DNA from: Clostridia bacterium
Lineage (GTDB): Bacteria; Bacillota_A; Clostridia; Oscillospirales; CAG-272
Direction: 5' to 3'
DNA: 62,412 nt
Assembly: GCA_017936125.1 (NCBI GenBank)
Contig: JAGBGE010000037.1
Span: forward strand, 1 to 62,412
The position numbers and the translations under genes were made by a program. Below are positions 25,530 to 35,472 of the stretch, one piece after another. Within the stretch, counting starts at the first letter, position 1; every line of letters begins with the position of its first letter. The notes beneath the pieces were generated by a model. That model worked only from the letters and a program-made list of their open reading frames with translations, was not told where the DNA came from and made no database searches.

Positions 25530-27116
25530 TCATTTGGAGTATTTTTCAAGTATTTTCTCGGCAACTATGAGTCCGTCGCGAGCCGAAGAAACTATACCTC
25601 CGGCATAGCCCGCGCCCTCGCCTATCGGGTAAAGTCCCTGGATGGCGGAGGACTCAAAATGCTCGTTTCTAACCACCTTGATAGGTGAAGTGGTGCGTGT
25701 TTCGGGACCTGTCATAGCGGCATCGGGATAGTAAAATCCCTGCATCCAATCGTCAAAATCGGGTATTGCCGCTCTGATAGACTCTGTGATAAACTCGGGG
25801 AGATATTCCTCGGGGGCAATATTCTCAACGCCGAGTGAGTATGAGGGCTTAACGGAGCAAAAGGTGGCAGTCCTCTCTCTTTGCATAAACGAGTGCATAG
25901 TGGTCGAAGGTGCCTTATACGAGCTGCCTACTACTTCGAATGCGCGGCACTCAATACTGCGCTGAAGCGCAAGACCCGCCAGCACGTCGTCAGAGCCAAA
26001 ATCTGACGGTGTGACGGAAACGAGAAATGCAGCGTTTGAATTATCAGCATTTCGGGCATACTTACTCATACCGTTAGTTACTATGCCGCCACGCTCGCTT
26101 GCCGCAGGAACAACCGTGCCGCCCGGACACATACAGAAGCTGTATACACTCCTGCCGTTGCTAAGATGCGTGACGAGGTGATAGCTCGCAGAACCGATGT
26201 CGCTCGGGCGGTTTTTGCCATACACTATCTCGTCGATATATTCACGGGGGTGCTCAATTCGCATACCAATTCCGAAGCCTCGTGGCTCAAGGCGCGCGCC
26301 CTTATCCTTAAGTAGCGCAAAGACGTCATGCGCGCTATGGCCTGTGGCGAGAATCAAATTCTCGGTTTCAAATTCGATAGCAGCACCGTTATGCGCAATA
26401 CTTCCGCCTACCACTCTGCCGTTCAGAATCTTAATGTCGGTGAGGCAAGAGGAAAAATGCACCTCACCGCCAAGCGAAATTATCTTTTCTCTTATGCGCT
26501 TGACGATGGTCGGAAGCTTGTCAGTACCGAGATGCGCGCCACTCGCAAATAGAATATCCTCGGGTGCGCCTGCCAGAACGAACTCGGAAAGTACCTTGTA
26601 ATTGTATTTATCAAGCGAGCCAAGCTTTAGCTTGCCATCGGAATATGTGCCTGCTCCTCCCTCGCCAAACTGAACGTTGCACTCGGGGTCGAGAATGCCG
26701 AGAGATTGGAAGGTGTCAACCTTTTTTGCTCTCTCGTCTACCGCCAGCCCACGCTCGTAAAGAATTGGACAAGCGCCTGCCTCGGCAAGCAGAAGCGCCG
26801 CAAAGAGTCCCGCAGGACCTGCGCCGATAACGACAGGGCGGGTGCTCATTTTCACAGTCGGAATTTCAAGCGCGAGGTCGGGAGCTTTAGCAACCTTTTT
26901 CCTCATTTTGAGCAGCCCTGCTTCCCTCTCGGGAGAAAGCGATGCGCCTATCACGGCATCGTAATGGATATTGTTTTTGTCGGAAATATTGAGCGTGCGC
27001 TTGATAATTTTCAGCTCACGGACCTCGTCGGCTGCAACGGGCAAATGCGACGTCAGGGCTGCCATAACGTCGCTTTGTGTGTAGTTATACGATAATTTTA
27101 TGCTAGTTTTTATCAT
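25530..27116 (-). CDS. FAD-dependent NAD(P)-type dehydrogenase (COG2509-like)
   Basis: A 528-residue flavoprotein. The N-terminal ~80 residues form a small alpha/beta domain. The FAD Rossmann motif PVVIGAGPAGLFAALLLAEAG is near residue 90. The internal segments GEGGAGTYSDGKL, TGHSAHDVFALL and GEGAGYAGGIVSSARDGL at the C-terminus are typical of this widespread clostridial family. The substrate is unknown. ATG 27116 was chosen; the frame is open further but AT-rich and overlaps the divergent promoter region. It is monocistronic and divergent from the aromatic operon. Confidence 0.85.
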   Translation of the reverse strand: MIKTSIKLSYNYTQSDVMAALTSHLPVAADEVRELKIIKRTLNISDKNNIHYDAVIGASLSPEREAGLLKMRKKVAKAPDLALEIPTVKMSTRPVVIGAGPAGLFAALLLAEAGACPILYERGLAVDERAKKVDTFQSLGILDPECNVQFGEGGAGTYSDGKLKLGSLDKYNYKVLSEFVLAGAPEDILFASGAHLGTDKLPTIVKRIREKIISLGGEVHFSSCLTDIKILNGRVVGGSIAHNGAAIEFETENLILATGHSAHDVFALLKDKGARLEPRGFGIGMRIEHPREYIDEIVYGKNRPSDIGSASYHLVTHLSNGRSVYSFCMCPGGTVVPAASERGGIVTNGMSKYARNADNSNAAFLVSVTPSDFGSDDVLAGLALQRSIECRAFEVVGSSYKAPSTTMHSFMQRERTATFCSVKPSYSLGVENIAPEEYLPEFITESIRAAIPDFDDWMQGFYYPDAAMTGPETRTTSPIKVVRNEHFESSAIQGLYPIGEGAGYAGGIVSSARDGLIVAEKILEKYSK

Positions 27117-27290
27117 AACCGATTCCGTCCAATCATTTTCAACTATATTATACATCAAAATAAGCGCTGTGTCAACGGAGTAGAGGTGCAAAAAATATTG
27201 TTTTTTACACTGTGCGTATTGACTTTTAAGGTTTATGGGTGTAATATATATGATATAAATATTTTATTTATTTAGCGAGGTTTAGTTTAT

Positions 27291-28475
27291 ATGATTAACG
27301 AAAAAATGAGAGCTCTTGGAGCAAAGCGTTCGGTTATCCGTGAGCTTTTTGAATACGGAAAAAAGAGAAAGGCCGAGATAGGCGAGGAGAACGTATACGA
27401 TTTCTCGCTCGGAAATCCAAGTGTGCCAGCACCCGAGGTTGTGAACGATACTCTCGTAGGGCTACTCCGTGAGGAAAGCTCGGTTGCGCTTCACGGCTAC
27501 ACCTCTGCACAGGGTGATGCAGCGGTGCGTGCGGCTATCGCTGATTATATAAACAGAACTCACGGCGAGTCGGTAAATGCTGACTGCCTCTATATGAGCG
27601 TTGGCGCTGCGGCGGCTCTCACCTGCTCGCTCACAGCGGTTGTAAACGAAGGTGAGGAGGTTATCGTGCCTACTCCCTACTTCCCCGAATATAAGGTATT
27701 TATCGAAAGATGCGGCGGTGTTATCCGCGAGGTTGCCTGCGATGAGAGCTTCCAGCTCGATATTTCCGCTATCGGCGCGGCTATAAACGAGAAAACAGCT
27801 GCTATAATTATCAATTCTCCTAACAACCCAAGCGGTGCTGTATTCAGCGAGGAAAATATCAAGGCTCCTGCCGAGCTTCTTTACGCAAGTGAGAAAAAAT
27901 ATTCACGTACTATATATCTTATCGCAGACGAGCCTTACAGAGAGCTTGTATATGGCGGTGTATTCGTGCCCTATCTCACAAAGTATTACGATGACACTCT
28001 CGTATGCTATTCCTTCAGCAAATCGCTCTCGCTCCCCGGTGAAAGAATCGGCTACGTGCTGGTATGCCCGAGGTGCAAGGACTTTACTGAAACCTATCAG
28101 GCAATCTGCGGTGCGGGACGAGCACTCGGATTCGTTTGCGCGCCCAGCCTTCTTCAGAAGCTCTTGCCTTACTGTCTCGGTGAGACGGCAGACGTTGATA
28201 TATACGACAGAAACAGAAGACTGTTGCTTGAAAAGCTCACGGAATACGGATACGAAATGGTGCGACCTGACGGTGCGTTCTATCTATTCCTCAAGGCACC
28301 AAACGGTGACTCGGGTGAGTTCTGTGAGAGAGCGAAGAAGCACGAGATACTCATAGTGCCGAGCGACGATTTCGGCTGCGGCGGATACGCAAGGATTTCC
28401 TACTGTGTAAAGACCGAGCAGATTGAGCGCGCGCTCCCTGCATTCAAGGCACTTATTGATTCATACGAGGCATAA
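27291..28475 (+). CDS. Class I/II pyridoxal-phosphate aminotransferase, probably aromatic
   Basis: A 394-residue fold-type I aminotransferase. The PLP lysine is in CYSFSKSLSLPGERIGY near residue 245; NSPNNPSG near 178 and IADEPYRELVY near 220 give the other cofactor contacts. It is the first gene of an operon that otherwise makes phenylpyruvate and 4-hydroxyphenylpyruvate, so it most likely supplies the last transamination to Phe and Tyr. An aspartate aminotransferase role is possible. TTGACT at 27229 is a likely -35 box with a less certain -10 (TATGAT or TATAAA). Only ~100 bases lie before the start, too few for a T-box leader. Confidence 0.88.
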   Translation: MINEKMRALGAKRSVIRELFEYGKKRKAEIGEENVYDFSLGNPSVPAPEVVNDTLVGLLREESSVALHGYTSAQGDAAVRAAIADYINRTHGESVNADCLYMSVGAAAALTCSLTAVVNEGEEVIVPTPYFPEYKVFIERCGGVIREVACDESFQLDISAIGAAINEKTAAIIINSPNNPSGAVFSEENIKAPAELLYASEKKYSRTIYLIADEPYRELVYGGVFVPYLTKYYDDTLVCYSFSKSLSLPGERIGYVLVCPRCKDFTETYQAICGAGRALGFVCAPSLLQKLLPYCLGETADVDIYDRNRRLLLEKLTEYGYEMVRPDGAFYLFLKAPNGDSGEFCERAKKHEILIVPSDDFGCGGYARISYCVKTEQIERALPAFKALIDSYEA

Positions 28476-28477
28476 AA

Positions 28478-29566
28478 ATGAAAAGCAAGCTTGATAAAGC
28501 AAGAGAAATTATCAACGAGGTTGATAAGGAAATGGCTGACCTTTTCGTCAAGCGTATGCGCGCGGCGGAAATGGTAGCTGAATATAAAAAGGAGCGTGGA
28601 CTCGGCATATATGACGCAGTGCGCGAGGAGGAGGTCGTAAGACGTAACTCGGCGCTGATTGACGACGAGGAGCTGCGTGAGTTCTACGTGAATTTCCTGC
28701 GTAACAATATGGAGGTTTCACGCGCTTACCAGAAGCGTCTGATGGAGGGTATGCGTGTCGCATACTCGGGAACGGCAGGCGCATTCGCTCACATAGCGAC
28801 AGAAAAGCTCTATCCCTCGGCGGAAAAGGTGGCGTTCGGTGATTTTGCCAGCGCTTATCGTGCGGTTGAGAGAGGAGAATGTGATATTTGCGTTCTACCA
28901 GTCGAGAACAGCTATAACGGTGAGGTTGGTCAGGTCACAGACCTGATGTTCTCGGGCTCACTCTACGTCAACGGAATGTACGATCTGCCTGTAACGCAGG
29001 ATTTGCTCGCCGTAAAGGGCGCGGCTATCTCGGATATAAAAGAGGTTGTGAGTCATCCCCAAGCGTTCGGTCAGTGCGCTGATTATATCGAGAAGCACGG
29101 CTTCGCTCGTCACGAGTTCGCTAATACTGCCCTTGCGGCAAGGTACGTGAGAGATCTTAACGATAAGTCGGTGGCGGCTATTGCAAGTCGTGAGGCAGCG
29201 GATATTTTCGGTCTAGACGTGCTCGACCACGATATAAACGAGAGCAAGAAAAATTCTACTCGCTTCGCTATCTTCTCACGTGTGGCTAACCGCAAGGTCG
29301 GCAAGGAAACCGGCATACATTCCATACTTCTCTTTACCGTAAGGAATGAGGCAGGCGCACTCGCAAAGGCGGTTGACGTTATCGGTAAATACGGCTTCAA
29401 TATGAGAACTCTGCGCAGCCGTCCTATGAAGGAGCTGCTCTGGGAATACTACTTCTACGTTGAGGTAGAGGGAAATATACAGACCGAGGCAGGTACTTCT
29501 CTTATGGAAGAGCTCGGTGAGTTCTGCGACAGACTGAAATTTGCGGGAACTTATATTAAAATCTGA
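28478..29566 (+). CDS. pheA: Bifunctional chorismate mutase / prephenate dehydratase (P-protein)
   Basis: Converts chorismate to prephenate, then to phenylpyruvate. Residues 1-90 are an AroQ-type chorismate mutase (INEVDKEMADLFVKRM). Residues ~92-270 are prephenate dehydratase (AYSGTAGAFAHIATEKLYP, VLPVENSYNGEVG, and NSTRFAIFSR with the conserved TRF). Residues ~280-360 are an ACT domain expected to bind phenylalanine as feedback inhibitor. It starts three bases after the aminotransferase stop. The 362 residues match the clostridial P-protein. Confidence 0.95.
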   Translation: MKSKLDKAREIINEVDKEMADLFVKRMRAAEMVAEYKKERGLGIYDAVREEEVVRRNSALIDDEELREFYVNFLRNNMEVSRAYQKRLMEGMRVAYSGTAGAFAHIATEKLYPSAEKVAFGDFASAYRAVERGECDICVLPVENSYNGEVGQVTDLMFSGSLYVNGMYDLPVTQDLLAVKGAAISDIKEVVSHPQAFGQCADYIEKHGFARHEFANTALAARYVRDLNDKSVAAIASREAADIFGLDVLDHDINESKKNSTRFAIFSRVANRKVGKETGIHSILLFTVRNEAGALAKAVDVIGKYGFNMRTLRSRPMKELLWEYYFYVEVEGNIQTEAGTSLMEELGEFCDRLKFAGTYIKI

Positions 29567-29581
29567 TTTTCGGGAGCTATT

Positions 29582-30601
29582 ATGACTACGCTTCATATGA
29601 ACCTCGGTGAGAGGGGATACGATATACATATCGGACGCAGTCTGCTAGACAAGGCAGGCGAGATTTTTAATCTCAAAAGACGCGTCTTTATAGTAACAGA
29701 CTCGGGGGTGCCGAGCGAATATGCGAAAATAGTTGCCGCCTTTGCCAAAGTGGCGAAAATCGTCACCGTGCCCGAGGGCGAGGGCTCAAAGAGCCTAGCG
29801 GTTTACGGCAGGTTACTTACAGAAATGGCGGAGTTCGGTCTGACGAGGACAGATTGCGCCGTTGCCGTCGGCGGCGGTGTTGTGGGCGACCTCACGGGGT
29901 TTCTTGCGGCAAGCTATATGCGCGGAATAGATTTCTATAACATTCCGACAACCGTACTCTCGCAGGTAGACTCGTCTATCGGCGGTAAGACGGCAATTAA
30001 CCTTGCAGGAATTAAGAATATAGTAGGCGCTTTCCATCAGCCTAAGGGGGTTATCATTGATACCAATACGCTCTCTACTCTGCCGAAAAGGCAGGTGGCA
30101 AACGGTCTTGCCGAGGCGCTGAAAATGTCGATGACCTCGGACTCCGAGCTTTTCTCGCTCTTTGAAAACGAGGAAATTGACGAAAATAACATCGAAAAGG
30201 TTATAACCTCAGCGCTGAAAATTAAAAAGGCGGTTGTCGAGGAGGACGAGCGCGAGTCGAGTGTCAGAAAGATACTCAACTTCGGTCACACCTTCGGTCA
30301 CGCGGTAGAAGCAGAGGAGGAAATGCACGGCTTCTATCACGGTGAATGCGTAGCGATAGGTATGCTGCCCGTATGCTCGCAGAATGTGAGAGAGAGGCTT
30401 TTGACTATACTCAAAAAACTTGGTCTTCCCTATTTATACGGCGGTGATATTGAAAAGGCGCTCACATTTATCAGTCACGACAAGAAGTGCGACGGCGACA
30501 AAATCAATATAGTGCTTGTAAACGAAATTGGAAGCTATGAAATAAAGAAAATGACTGTTTCGGATTTCTGCGAAATGGTGAGAAATACAGCCTTTTCTTG
30601 A
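29582..30601 (+). CDS. aroB: 3-Dehydroquinate synthase
   Basis: NAD- and metal-dependent cyclisation of DAHP to 3-dehydroquinate. It has 339 residues with GGGVVGDLTGFLAASYMRG near residue 97, TVLSQVDSSIGGKTAIN, and a FGHTFGHAVE metal-binding segment near 238. GGGAG lies five bases before ATG 29582. Genes pheA and aroC flank it at 15 and 8 bases. Confidence 0.96.
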   Translation: MTTLHMNLGERGYDIHIGRSLLDKAGEIFNLKRRVFIVTDSGVPSEYAKIVAAFAKVAKIVTVPEGEGSKSLAVYGRLLTEMAEFGLTRTDCAVAVGGGVVGDLTGFLAASYMRGIDFYNIPTTVLSQVDSSIGGKTAINLAGIKNIVGAFHQPKGVIIDTNTLSTLPKRQVANGLAEALKMSMTSDSELFSLFENEEIDENNIEKVITSALKIKKAVVEEDERESSVRKILNFGHTFGHAVEAEEEMHGFYHGECVAIGMLPVCSQNVRERLLTILKKLGLPYLYGGDIEKALTFISHDKKCDGDKINIVLVNEIGSYEIKKMTVSDFCEMVRNTAFS

Positions 30602-30609
30602 GGTGGAAA

Positions 30610-31707
30610 ATGAAAAATACTTTCGGTAACAGTATCACGGTTACGCTTTTCGGTGAGAGTCACGGCGAATATATCGGCGCAGTGCTCGACGGAATCGCAC
30701 CGGGTATTAAAATTGATAGAGAAAATATAAATAAAAGACTCGCACAGCGTAGACCAAGCGGTAAGATTTCTACCGCGAGAGTTGAGGCTGACGAGTACAT
30801 AATCGCAAGCGGTGAGTTCGGGGGTTACACGACCGGTACGCCTCTTACGCTGCTTATTCCCAACACGAATAAGAAAAGCGGTGACTACGAAAAGCTCGCC
30901 CTGACTCCCCGCCCCTCTCACGCGGACTATACCGCGGAGTGCAAGTATCACGGATTTCAGGATAAGCGCGGCGGCGGTCACCTTTCGGGAAGAATTACGG
31001 CAGCGCTCGTAGCGGTTGGCGCAATTCTTGAGTCTGCGCTTAGCGATAAGGGTATATATATCGGCACTCATATCACAGAGCTTCACGGCGTAGCTGACAG
31101 GGGCTTTGACGATTATAAAGAGGACATTTCGGCACTTAATAACAGCTCGTTCCCTGTTCTGCGTGATAGCTCACGTGAGAATATGACGAAAGAGATTGAG
31201 AAAGCGGCGGCTATGGGTGACAGCGTTGGCGGTATTCTCGAAAGTGCTGTTATCGGACTGCCTGCCGGTGTGGGCGAGCCTTGGTTCGACACACTCGAGA
31301 GTATGCTCGCGCACGCGCTCTTCTCTATCCCCGCGGTTAAGGGAGTAGAGTTTGGACTTGGCTTCGCCTTTGCCGACGTGTACGGCAGCGAGGGTAACGA
31401 TGCGTTCAGAATTGAGGGCGGTCAGGTTGTGACAGAAACCAATAATGCAGGCGGAATAAACGGTGGAATATCTAACGGTATGCCGATAATCTTCCGCACG
31501 GCTATCAAGCCGACTCCGTCGATATTCAAGGCGCAAAAAACGGTTAATCTTTCCGATATGACCGACACAACGCTTGAAATTTCCGGCAGGCACGACCCTG
31601 CTATTATACACAGAGCGCGCGCTGTTGTTGACACGGTGACCGCTATCACGATTGCTGATGCGCTGACAGTCAGATTCGGCACCGACTATCTCGCTACGAA
31701 GGACTGA
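30610..31707 (+). CDS. aroC: Chorismate synthase
   Basis: Forms chorismate from EPSP with reduced FMN. It has 365 residues and starts MKNTFGNSITVTLFGESHG. It shows RRPSGKISTARVEADE, a GGGHLSGRITA signature near residue 122, and SGRHDPAIIHRA near the C-terminus. ATG 30610 (with AGGTGG just upstream) is preferred over a TTG at 30598 that overlaps aroB. Confidence 0.96.
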   Translation: MKNTFGNSITVTLFGESHGEYIGAVLDGIAPGIKIDRENINKRLAQRRPSGKISTARVEADEYIIASGEFGGYTTGTPLTLLIPNTNKKSGDYEKLALTPRPSHADYTAECKYHGFQDKRGGGHLSGRITAALVAVGAILESALSDKGIYIGTHITELHGVADRGFDDYKEDISALNNSSFPVLRDSSRENMTKEIEKAAAMGDSVGGILESAVIGLPAGVGEPWFDTLESMLAHALFSIPAVKGVEFGLGFAFADVYGSEGNDAFRIEGGQVVTETNNAGGINGGISNGMPIIFRTAIKPTPSIFKAQKTVNLSDMTDTTLEISGRHDPAIIHRARAVVDTVTAITIADALTVRFGTDYLATKD

Positions 31708-31711
31708 TATT

Positions 31712-32944
31712 ATGAAGTACGGTCTTATTGGAGAAAAATTAGGACACAGCTTTTCTAGAACAATTCACGAGATGCTCTCGGATAATTTATACGAGCTTCG
31801 CGAAATTCCTAAAGATGAGCTCGACGGCTTTATGAAGTCAAAAAGCTTCTCGGGAATTAACGTGACTATTCCTTATAAGGAAAGCGTTATTCCCTACCTC
31901 GATGAGATAGACGAGGGGGCAAGAGAAATTGGAGCGGTAAACGCTATCGTCAACAGATGCGGTAAGCTCATTGGCTATAATACCGACTTTTACGGTATGC
32001 AAAAGCTCTTTCTGCACGCGGGAATTGACGCGAAAGGTAAAAGAGCGGCTATTCTCGGCAGCGGCGGCACATCGAGGACTGCTATGGCTGTGCTTCGCTC
32101 GCTGGGTGCTGATGAGATACTTCGTGTCAGCCGAAGCGGTAAAGATGGAAATATAACCTACGATGAGCTTTATTCGAGGCACTCGGACATAGAAATAATC
32201 GTCAATACTACACCGATGGGAATGTTCCCTAATATAGACGGTGCGGCGGTTGACGTAAGCAAATTTGAAAATCTCTCAGGCGTTATAGATGCGGTATATA
32301 ATCCCATAAGAACGCAGCTAGTGCTTGATGCTATGGCAAAAGGAATTGCCGCAGAGGGTGGGCTGTATATGCTCGTTGCTCAGGCGGTGAGAGCCTCCGA
32401 GATATTCCTTGATACAAATTACAGCGAGGATATAATCGAGAAGATTTACCGAAAGATTAACGGTGAAAAAGAAAGTATTGTTCTTATCGGTATGCCCGCC
32501 TGTGGAAAAAGCACGGTCGGCAAAATTCTAGCGAAAAAGACGGGCAGAACGCTCGTTGACACCGATGAACTGATTGTAAAAAAGGTGGGAATGGAGATTA
32601 CGGAAATCTTCCGTCAGTACGGAGAGGATAAATTCCGTGATATTGAGAGCGAGGTTATCGCAGAAATTTCGGGTAACGGCTCGCTGATTATTGCTACCGG
32701 TGGTGGTGCGATTTTAAGAGATAAAAACGTTCGTTCGCTGAAGAAGAACGGCAGGTTGTATTTTATTGATAGACCGCTTGACGCGCTCGTACCTACCGAC
32801 TCACGCCCATTATCCTCTGACAGAACGGCTATCGAAAAGCGATATGAGGAAAGATACGGAATATATTCCTCTGTGTGTGACAAGAAAATAGACGCTGACT
32901 GTGACGCGGAGACGGTGGCAGAAAAAATTTTGGAGAATTTCTAA
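31712..32944 (+). CDS. aroE-aroK: Shikimate dehydrogenase - shikimate kinase fusion
   Basis: One 410-residue polypeptide carries two consecutive pathway steps. Residues 1-~250 are AroE: GHSFSRTIHEM, INVTIPYKESV with the catalytic lysine, NTDFYGM, and the NADP loop GSGGTSRTA. Residues ~252-410 are AroK: Walker A GMPACGKSTVGK, DTDELI, FRDIESEV and GGGAILR. The join is direct, with a linker of only a few residues (KINGEKES). The two activities are normally separate, or fused in other orders, so this arrangement is worth noting. It overlaps aroQ by one base. Confidence 0.95.
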   Translation: MKYGLIGEKLGHSFSRTIHEMLSDNLYELREIPKDELDGFMKSKSFSGINVTIPYKESVIPYLDEIDEGAREIGAVNAIVNRCGKLIGYNTDFYGMQKLFLHAGIDAKGKRAAILGSGGTSRTAMAVLRSLGADEILRVSRSGKDGNITYDELYSRHSDIEIIVNTTPMGMFPNIDGAAVDVSKFENLSGVIDAVYNPIRTQLVLDAMAKGIAAEGGLYMLVAQAVRASEIFLDTNYSEDIIEKIYRKINGEKESIVLIGMPACGKSTVGKILAKKTGRTLVDTDELIVKKVGMEITEIFRQYGEDKFRDIESEVIAEISGNGSLIIATGGGAILRDKNVRSLKKNGRLYFIDRPLDALVPTDSRPLSSDRTAIEKRYEERYGIYSSVCDKKIDADCDAETVAEKILENF

Positions 32945-33378
32945 TGAAAATTTACGTTATAAACGGCCCTAACCTCAATATGCTCGGTATTCGCGAACCG
33001 GACAAGTACGGCAAGGTGGGATACGGAGAGCTTTTAGAGATGATAAATAAGCATTGCGCAGAAAACGGAATTGAAGCAGTGTTATATCAATCTAATCACG
33101 AGGGCAACCTTGTTGACAAGATACAGGAAGCCTACTTCGAGGGGGCTGACGGAATAGTTATTAACCCGGGGGCGTATACACACACGAGTATTGCTCTTCT
33201 TGATGCTGTCGCGGCGGTGAAAATCCCGACGGTAGAGGTGCATATCTCAAAGGTCGAGGAGCGTGAGGACTTCCGTCAGGTGAGCTATATCCGTGCCGCC
33301 TGCGTAAAGACAATCACAGGTCACGGTGTGAACGGCTACATCGAGGCTATCGACTTCCTAAAGGGAATGATACAATGA
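32944..33378 (+). CDS. aroQ: 3-Dehydroquinate dehydratase, type II
   Basis: Dehydrates 3-dehydroquinate to 3-dehydroshikimate by the type II (dodecameric) route. The 144-residue protein shows INGPNLNMLGIREPDKYG, with the catalytic tyrosine loop, YQSNHEGNLVDKI, NPGAYTHTS and VEVHISKVEERE. Start and stop overlap both neighbours (TAATG with aroEK, ATGA with aroA), so translation is coupled. Confidence 0.96.
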   Translation: MKIYVINGPNLNMLGIREPDKYGKVGYGELLEMINKHCAENGIEAVLYQSNHEGNLVDKIQEAYFEGADGIVINPGAYTHTSIALLDAVAAVKIPTVEVHISKVEEREDFRQVSYIRAACVKTITGHGVNGYIEAIDFLKGMIQ

Positions 33379-34589
33379 GAGTTGAAATTAAAAAAAGCCT
33401 GGCGAGAGGCGAGGTATACGCACCGCCGTCAAAGAGTATGGCGCACAGACTACTTATTGCTGCGGCAATGTGTGAGGGCGAGAGCAAAATAGACGGTATT
33501 TCCTCCTGCGAGGACGTACTGGCGACTATGGATTGCCTGCGCGCACTTGGCGCTAAAATAGAATATAGCGGCGAGTCTGTCAAGGTGTGTGGCGTGAACA
33601 TGCTAACCGCTCTGGCAAATGGCGAGCTATGCTGCCGTGAAAGTGGCAGTACGCTCAGATTTTTTATTCCTCTGCTCTGGCTTTCGGGAAACGAGGCAAG
33701 GCTTGTCGGAAGCGAAAAGCTGCTCTCAAGACCGCAGAGCGTGTATCTGGAAATCGCAAAAGAAAGAGGTCTATCCTTCGAGAGAAGTAGCGATAGTATT
33801 ACTGTAAAAGGCCCACTTACAAGCGGTGAGTACCGTGTGAGAGGTGACGTGAGCAGTCAGTTTATCACAGGACTTCTCTTTGCGCTTTCGCTACTTAAAG
33901 AGGACTCTAGAATTGTCATAACTACTGCGCTTGAGAGTCGCTCGTACATTGATTTGACCATATCCGCTATGGCAGAGTTCGGTGTCACGGTTGTATGGGA
34001 AAATGATAGCGCGCTTTATATTAATGGCGGGCAAAAATATATCGCTAAATCTGTGCGTGTTGAGGGTGACTACTCGGGCAGCGCATTTACCGATGCCTTT
34101 AATCATATCGGTGGCGAGGTTAAGGTGCTTGGGCTGAGTGAAAGCAGCGTTCAGGGTGACAGGGTTTACCGAGAGCTATTCACTCTGCTTGACAAGGGTG
34201 ATGCGGAAATCAATATTGAGGACTGTCCCGACCTTGCGCCTATACTCTTTACGCTTGCTGCTATGAAAAGCGGCGCGACCTTCGTCGGCACGAAAAGGCT
34301 CAAAATCAAGGAGAGCGACCGAGCAGAAGTAATGGCTGAGGAGCTTTCAAAATTTGGCGCAGATATTTGCGTTATGGAAAATTCGGTCAGGGTTTCCCCT
34401 GCTAAACTACATACACCAACAGAATTGCTGTCGGGACACAACGACCACAGAGTCGTGATGTCGCTTGCGGTTATCGCGAGTGTATACGGTGGAGTAATTG
34501 ACGGCTGCGAGGCGGTCAAAAAGAGCTACCCCGACTTCTTTACAGACATAAAAAAACTTGGAATAGAATTTATAACTTATGAAGCTTGA
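33375..34589 (+). CDS. aroA: 3-Phosphoshikimate 1-carboxyvinyltransferase (EPSP synthase)
   Basis: Adds enolpyruvate from PEP to shikimate 3-phosphate. The 404-residue protein is slightly shorter than most AroA. Visible are PPSKSMAHRLLIAAAM near residue 15, SGSTLRFFIPL near 90, LLSRPQS, SSQFITGLLFAL near 160, KIKESDRAEVMAEEL near 310 and GHNDHRVVMSLAV. The SGSTLRF segment, where typical class I enzymes have NAGTAMR, suggests a divergent, possibly class II-like, glyphosate response; that is an inference. Confidence 0.94.
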   Translation: MRVEIKKSLARGEVYAPPSKSMAHRLLIAAAMCEGESKIDGISSCEDVLATMDCLRALGAKIEYSGESVKVCGVNMLTALANGELCCRESGSTLRFFIPLLWLSGNEARLVGSEKLLSRPQSVYLEIAKERGLSFERSSDSITVKGPLTSGEYRVRGDVSSQFITGLLFALSLLKEDSRIVITTALESRSYIDLTISAMAEFGVTVVWENDSALYINGGQKYIAKSVRVEGDYSGSAFTDAFNHIGGEVKVLGLSESSVQGDRVYRELFTLLDKGDAEINIEDCPDLAPILFTLAAMKSGATFVGTKRLKIKESDRAEVMAEELSKFGADICVMENSVRVSPAKLHTPTELLSGHNDHRVVMSLAVIASVYGGVIDGCEAVKKSYPDFFTDIKKLGIEFITYEA

Positions 34590-35442
34590 TAAAAATACGA
34601 AAATACTGATAATAGGACTTGGCGTTATCGGCGGAAGCTACGCAAAGGCGCTCACCGATAAGGGATACACCGTTAGCTGTATCACTAAAGAGGATGCCGA
34701 CATAAAATATGCGCTTGAGCGCGGTATGATCAGCTACGGCACTACAGAGGTTGACGAGGAACTCATAAAGAATTCCGAGCTTATAATTTTCGCGCTTTAT
34801 CCCACCGCATTCGTTGAATGGGTGGAAAAATATCAACATTTATTTACAAAAGGCAGCCTTATCACCGACGTTACCGGTGTTAAGAGCAGCGTTGTATATA
34901 AGGTGCAGGAGATGCTGCGTGATGACATAGAATACATCCCTGCTCACCCTATGGCAGGTCGTGAGAGAAGTGGCGTTGAGTATGCCGACCCGTCCGTTTT
35001 CAACGGCGCGAACTACATTGTTACACCCACCGAGAAGAATAGCAGAGAGGCTATAAGAATGTGCAGAAGGCTTGGTGAGGAGCTTGGATTCGCACGAATT
35101 TCCGAGCTTTCGCCCGAGGCGCACGACGAGATGATCGCCTTCCTCTCGCAGCTGACGCACTGTATAGCGGTCGTGCTTATGAACTGCAACGACTCCGAGG
35201 GACTTGAAAAGTACACCGGCGACTCATTCAGAGATCTGACGAGAATTGCAAAGATAAATGACCGAATGTGGTCTGAGCTCTTCCTGATGAACAAGGACGC
35301 CTTGCTCACAGAGATGGATAAGTTCATTGAGGAATTCACCGAATTCAGAACCTATCTCGCAAACGAGGACGGAAAGCGCATGAGAGAAAAGATGCGCGCA
35401 TCCGCACAGAGAAGAACGCTTTTTGATAAGATAGTTAAATAA
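34579..35442 (+). CDS. tyrA: Prephenate dehydrogenase
   Basis: Oxidative decarboxylation of prephenate to 4-hydroxyphenylpyruvate, the tyrosine branch. It has 287 residues: an N-terminal NAD Rossmann loop GLGVIGGSYAKAL, HPMAGRERSGV near residue 115, and an all-helical C-terminal dimerisation domain with LSQLTHCIAVVL. No ACT domain is present, so feedback by tyrosine is not expected at this enzyme. It overlaps aroA by 11 bases. Confidence 0.94.
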   Translation: MKLDKNTKILIIGLGVIGGSYAKALTDKGYTVSCITKEDADIKYALERGMISYGTTEVDEELIKNSELIIFALYPTAFVEWVEKYQHLFTKGSLITDVTGVKSSVVYKVQEMLRDDIEYIPAHPMAGRERSGVEYADPSVFNGANYIVTPTEKNSREAIRMCRRLGEELGFARISELSPEAHDEMIAFLSQLTHCIAVVLMNCNDSEGLEKYTGDSFRDLTRIAKINDRMWSELFLMNKDALLTEMDKFIEEFTEFRTYLANEDGKRMREKMRASAQRRTLFDKIVK

Positions 35443-35472
35443 TTTTTTATATACGCAAAGGAAGACAAAGCA

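Noticed and set aside
27191..27291. Possible T-box leader for the aromatic operon
   Set aside because: Only ~100 bases separate the divergent genes, too short for a T-box, and no specifier stem or conserved T-box sequence is seen.
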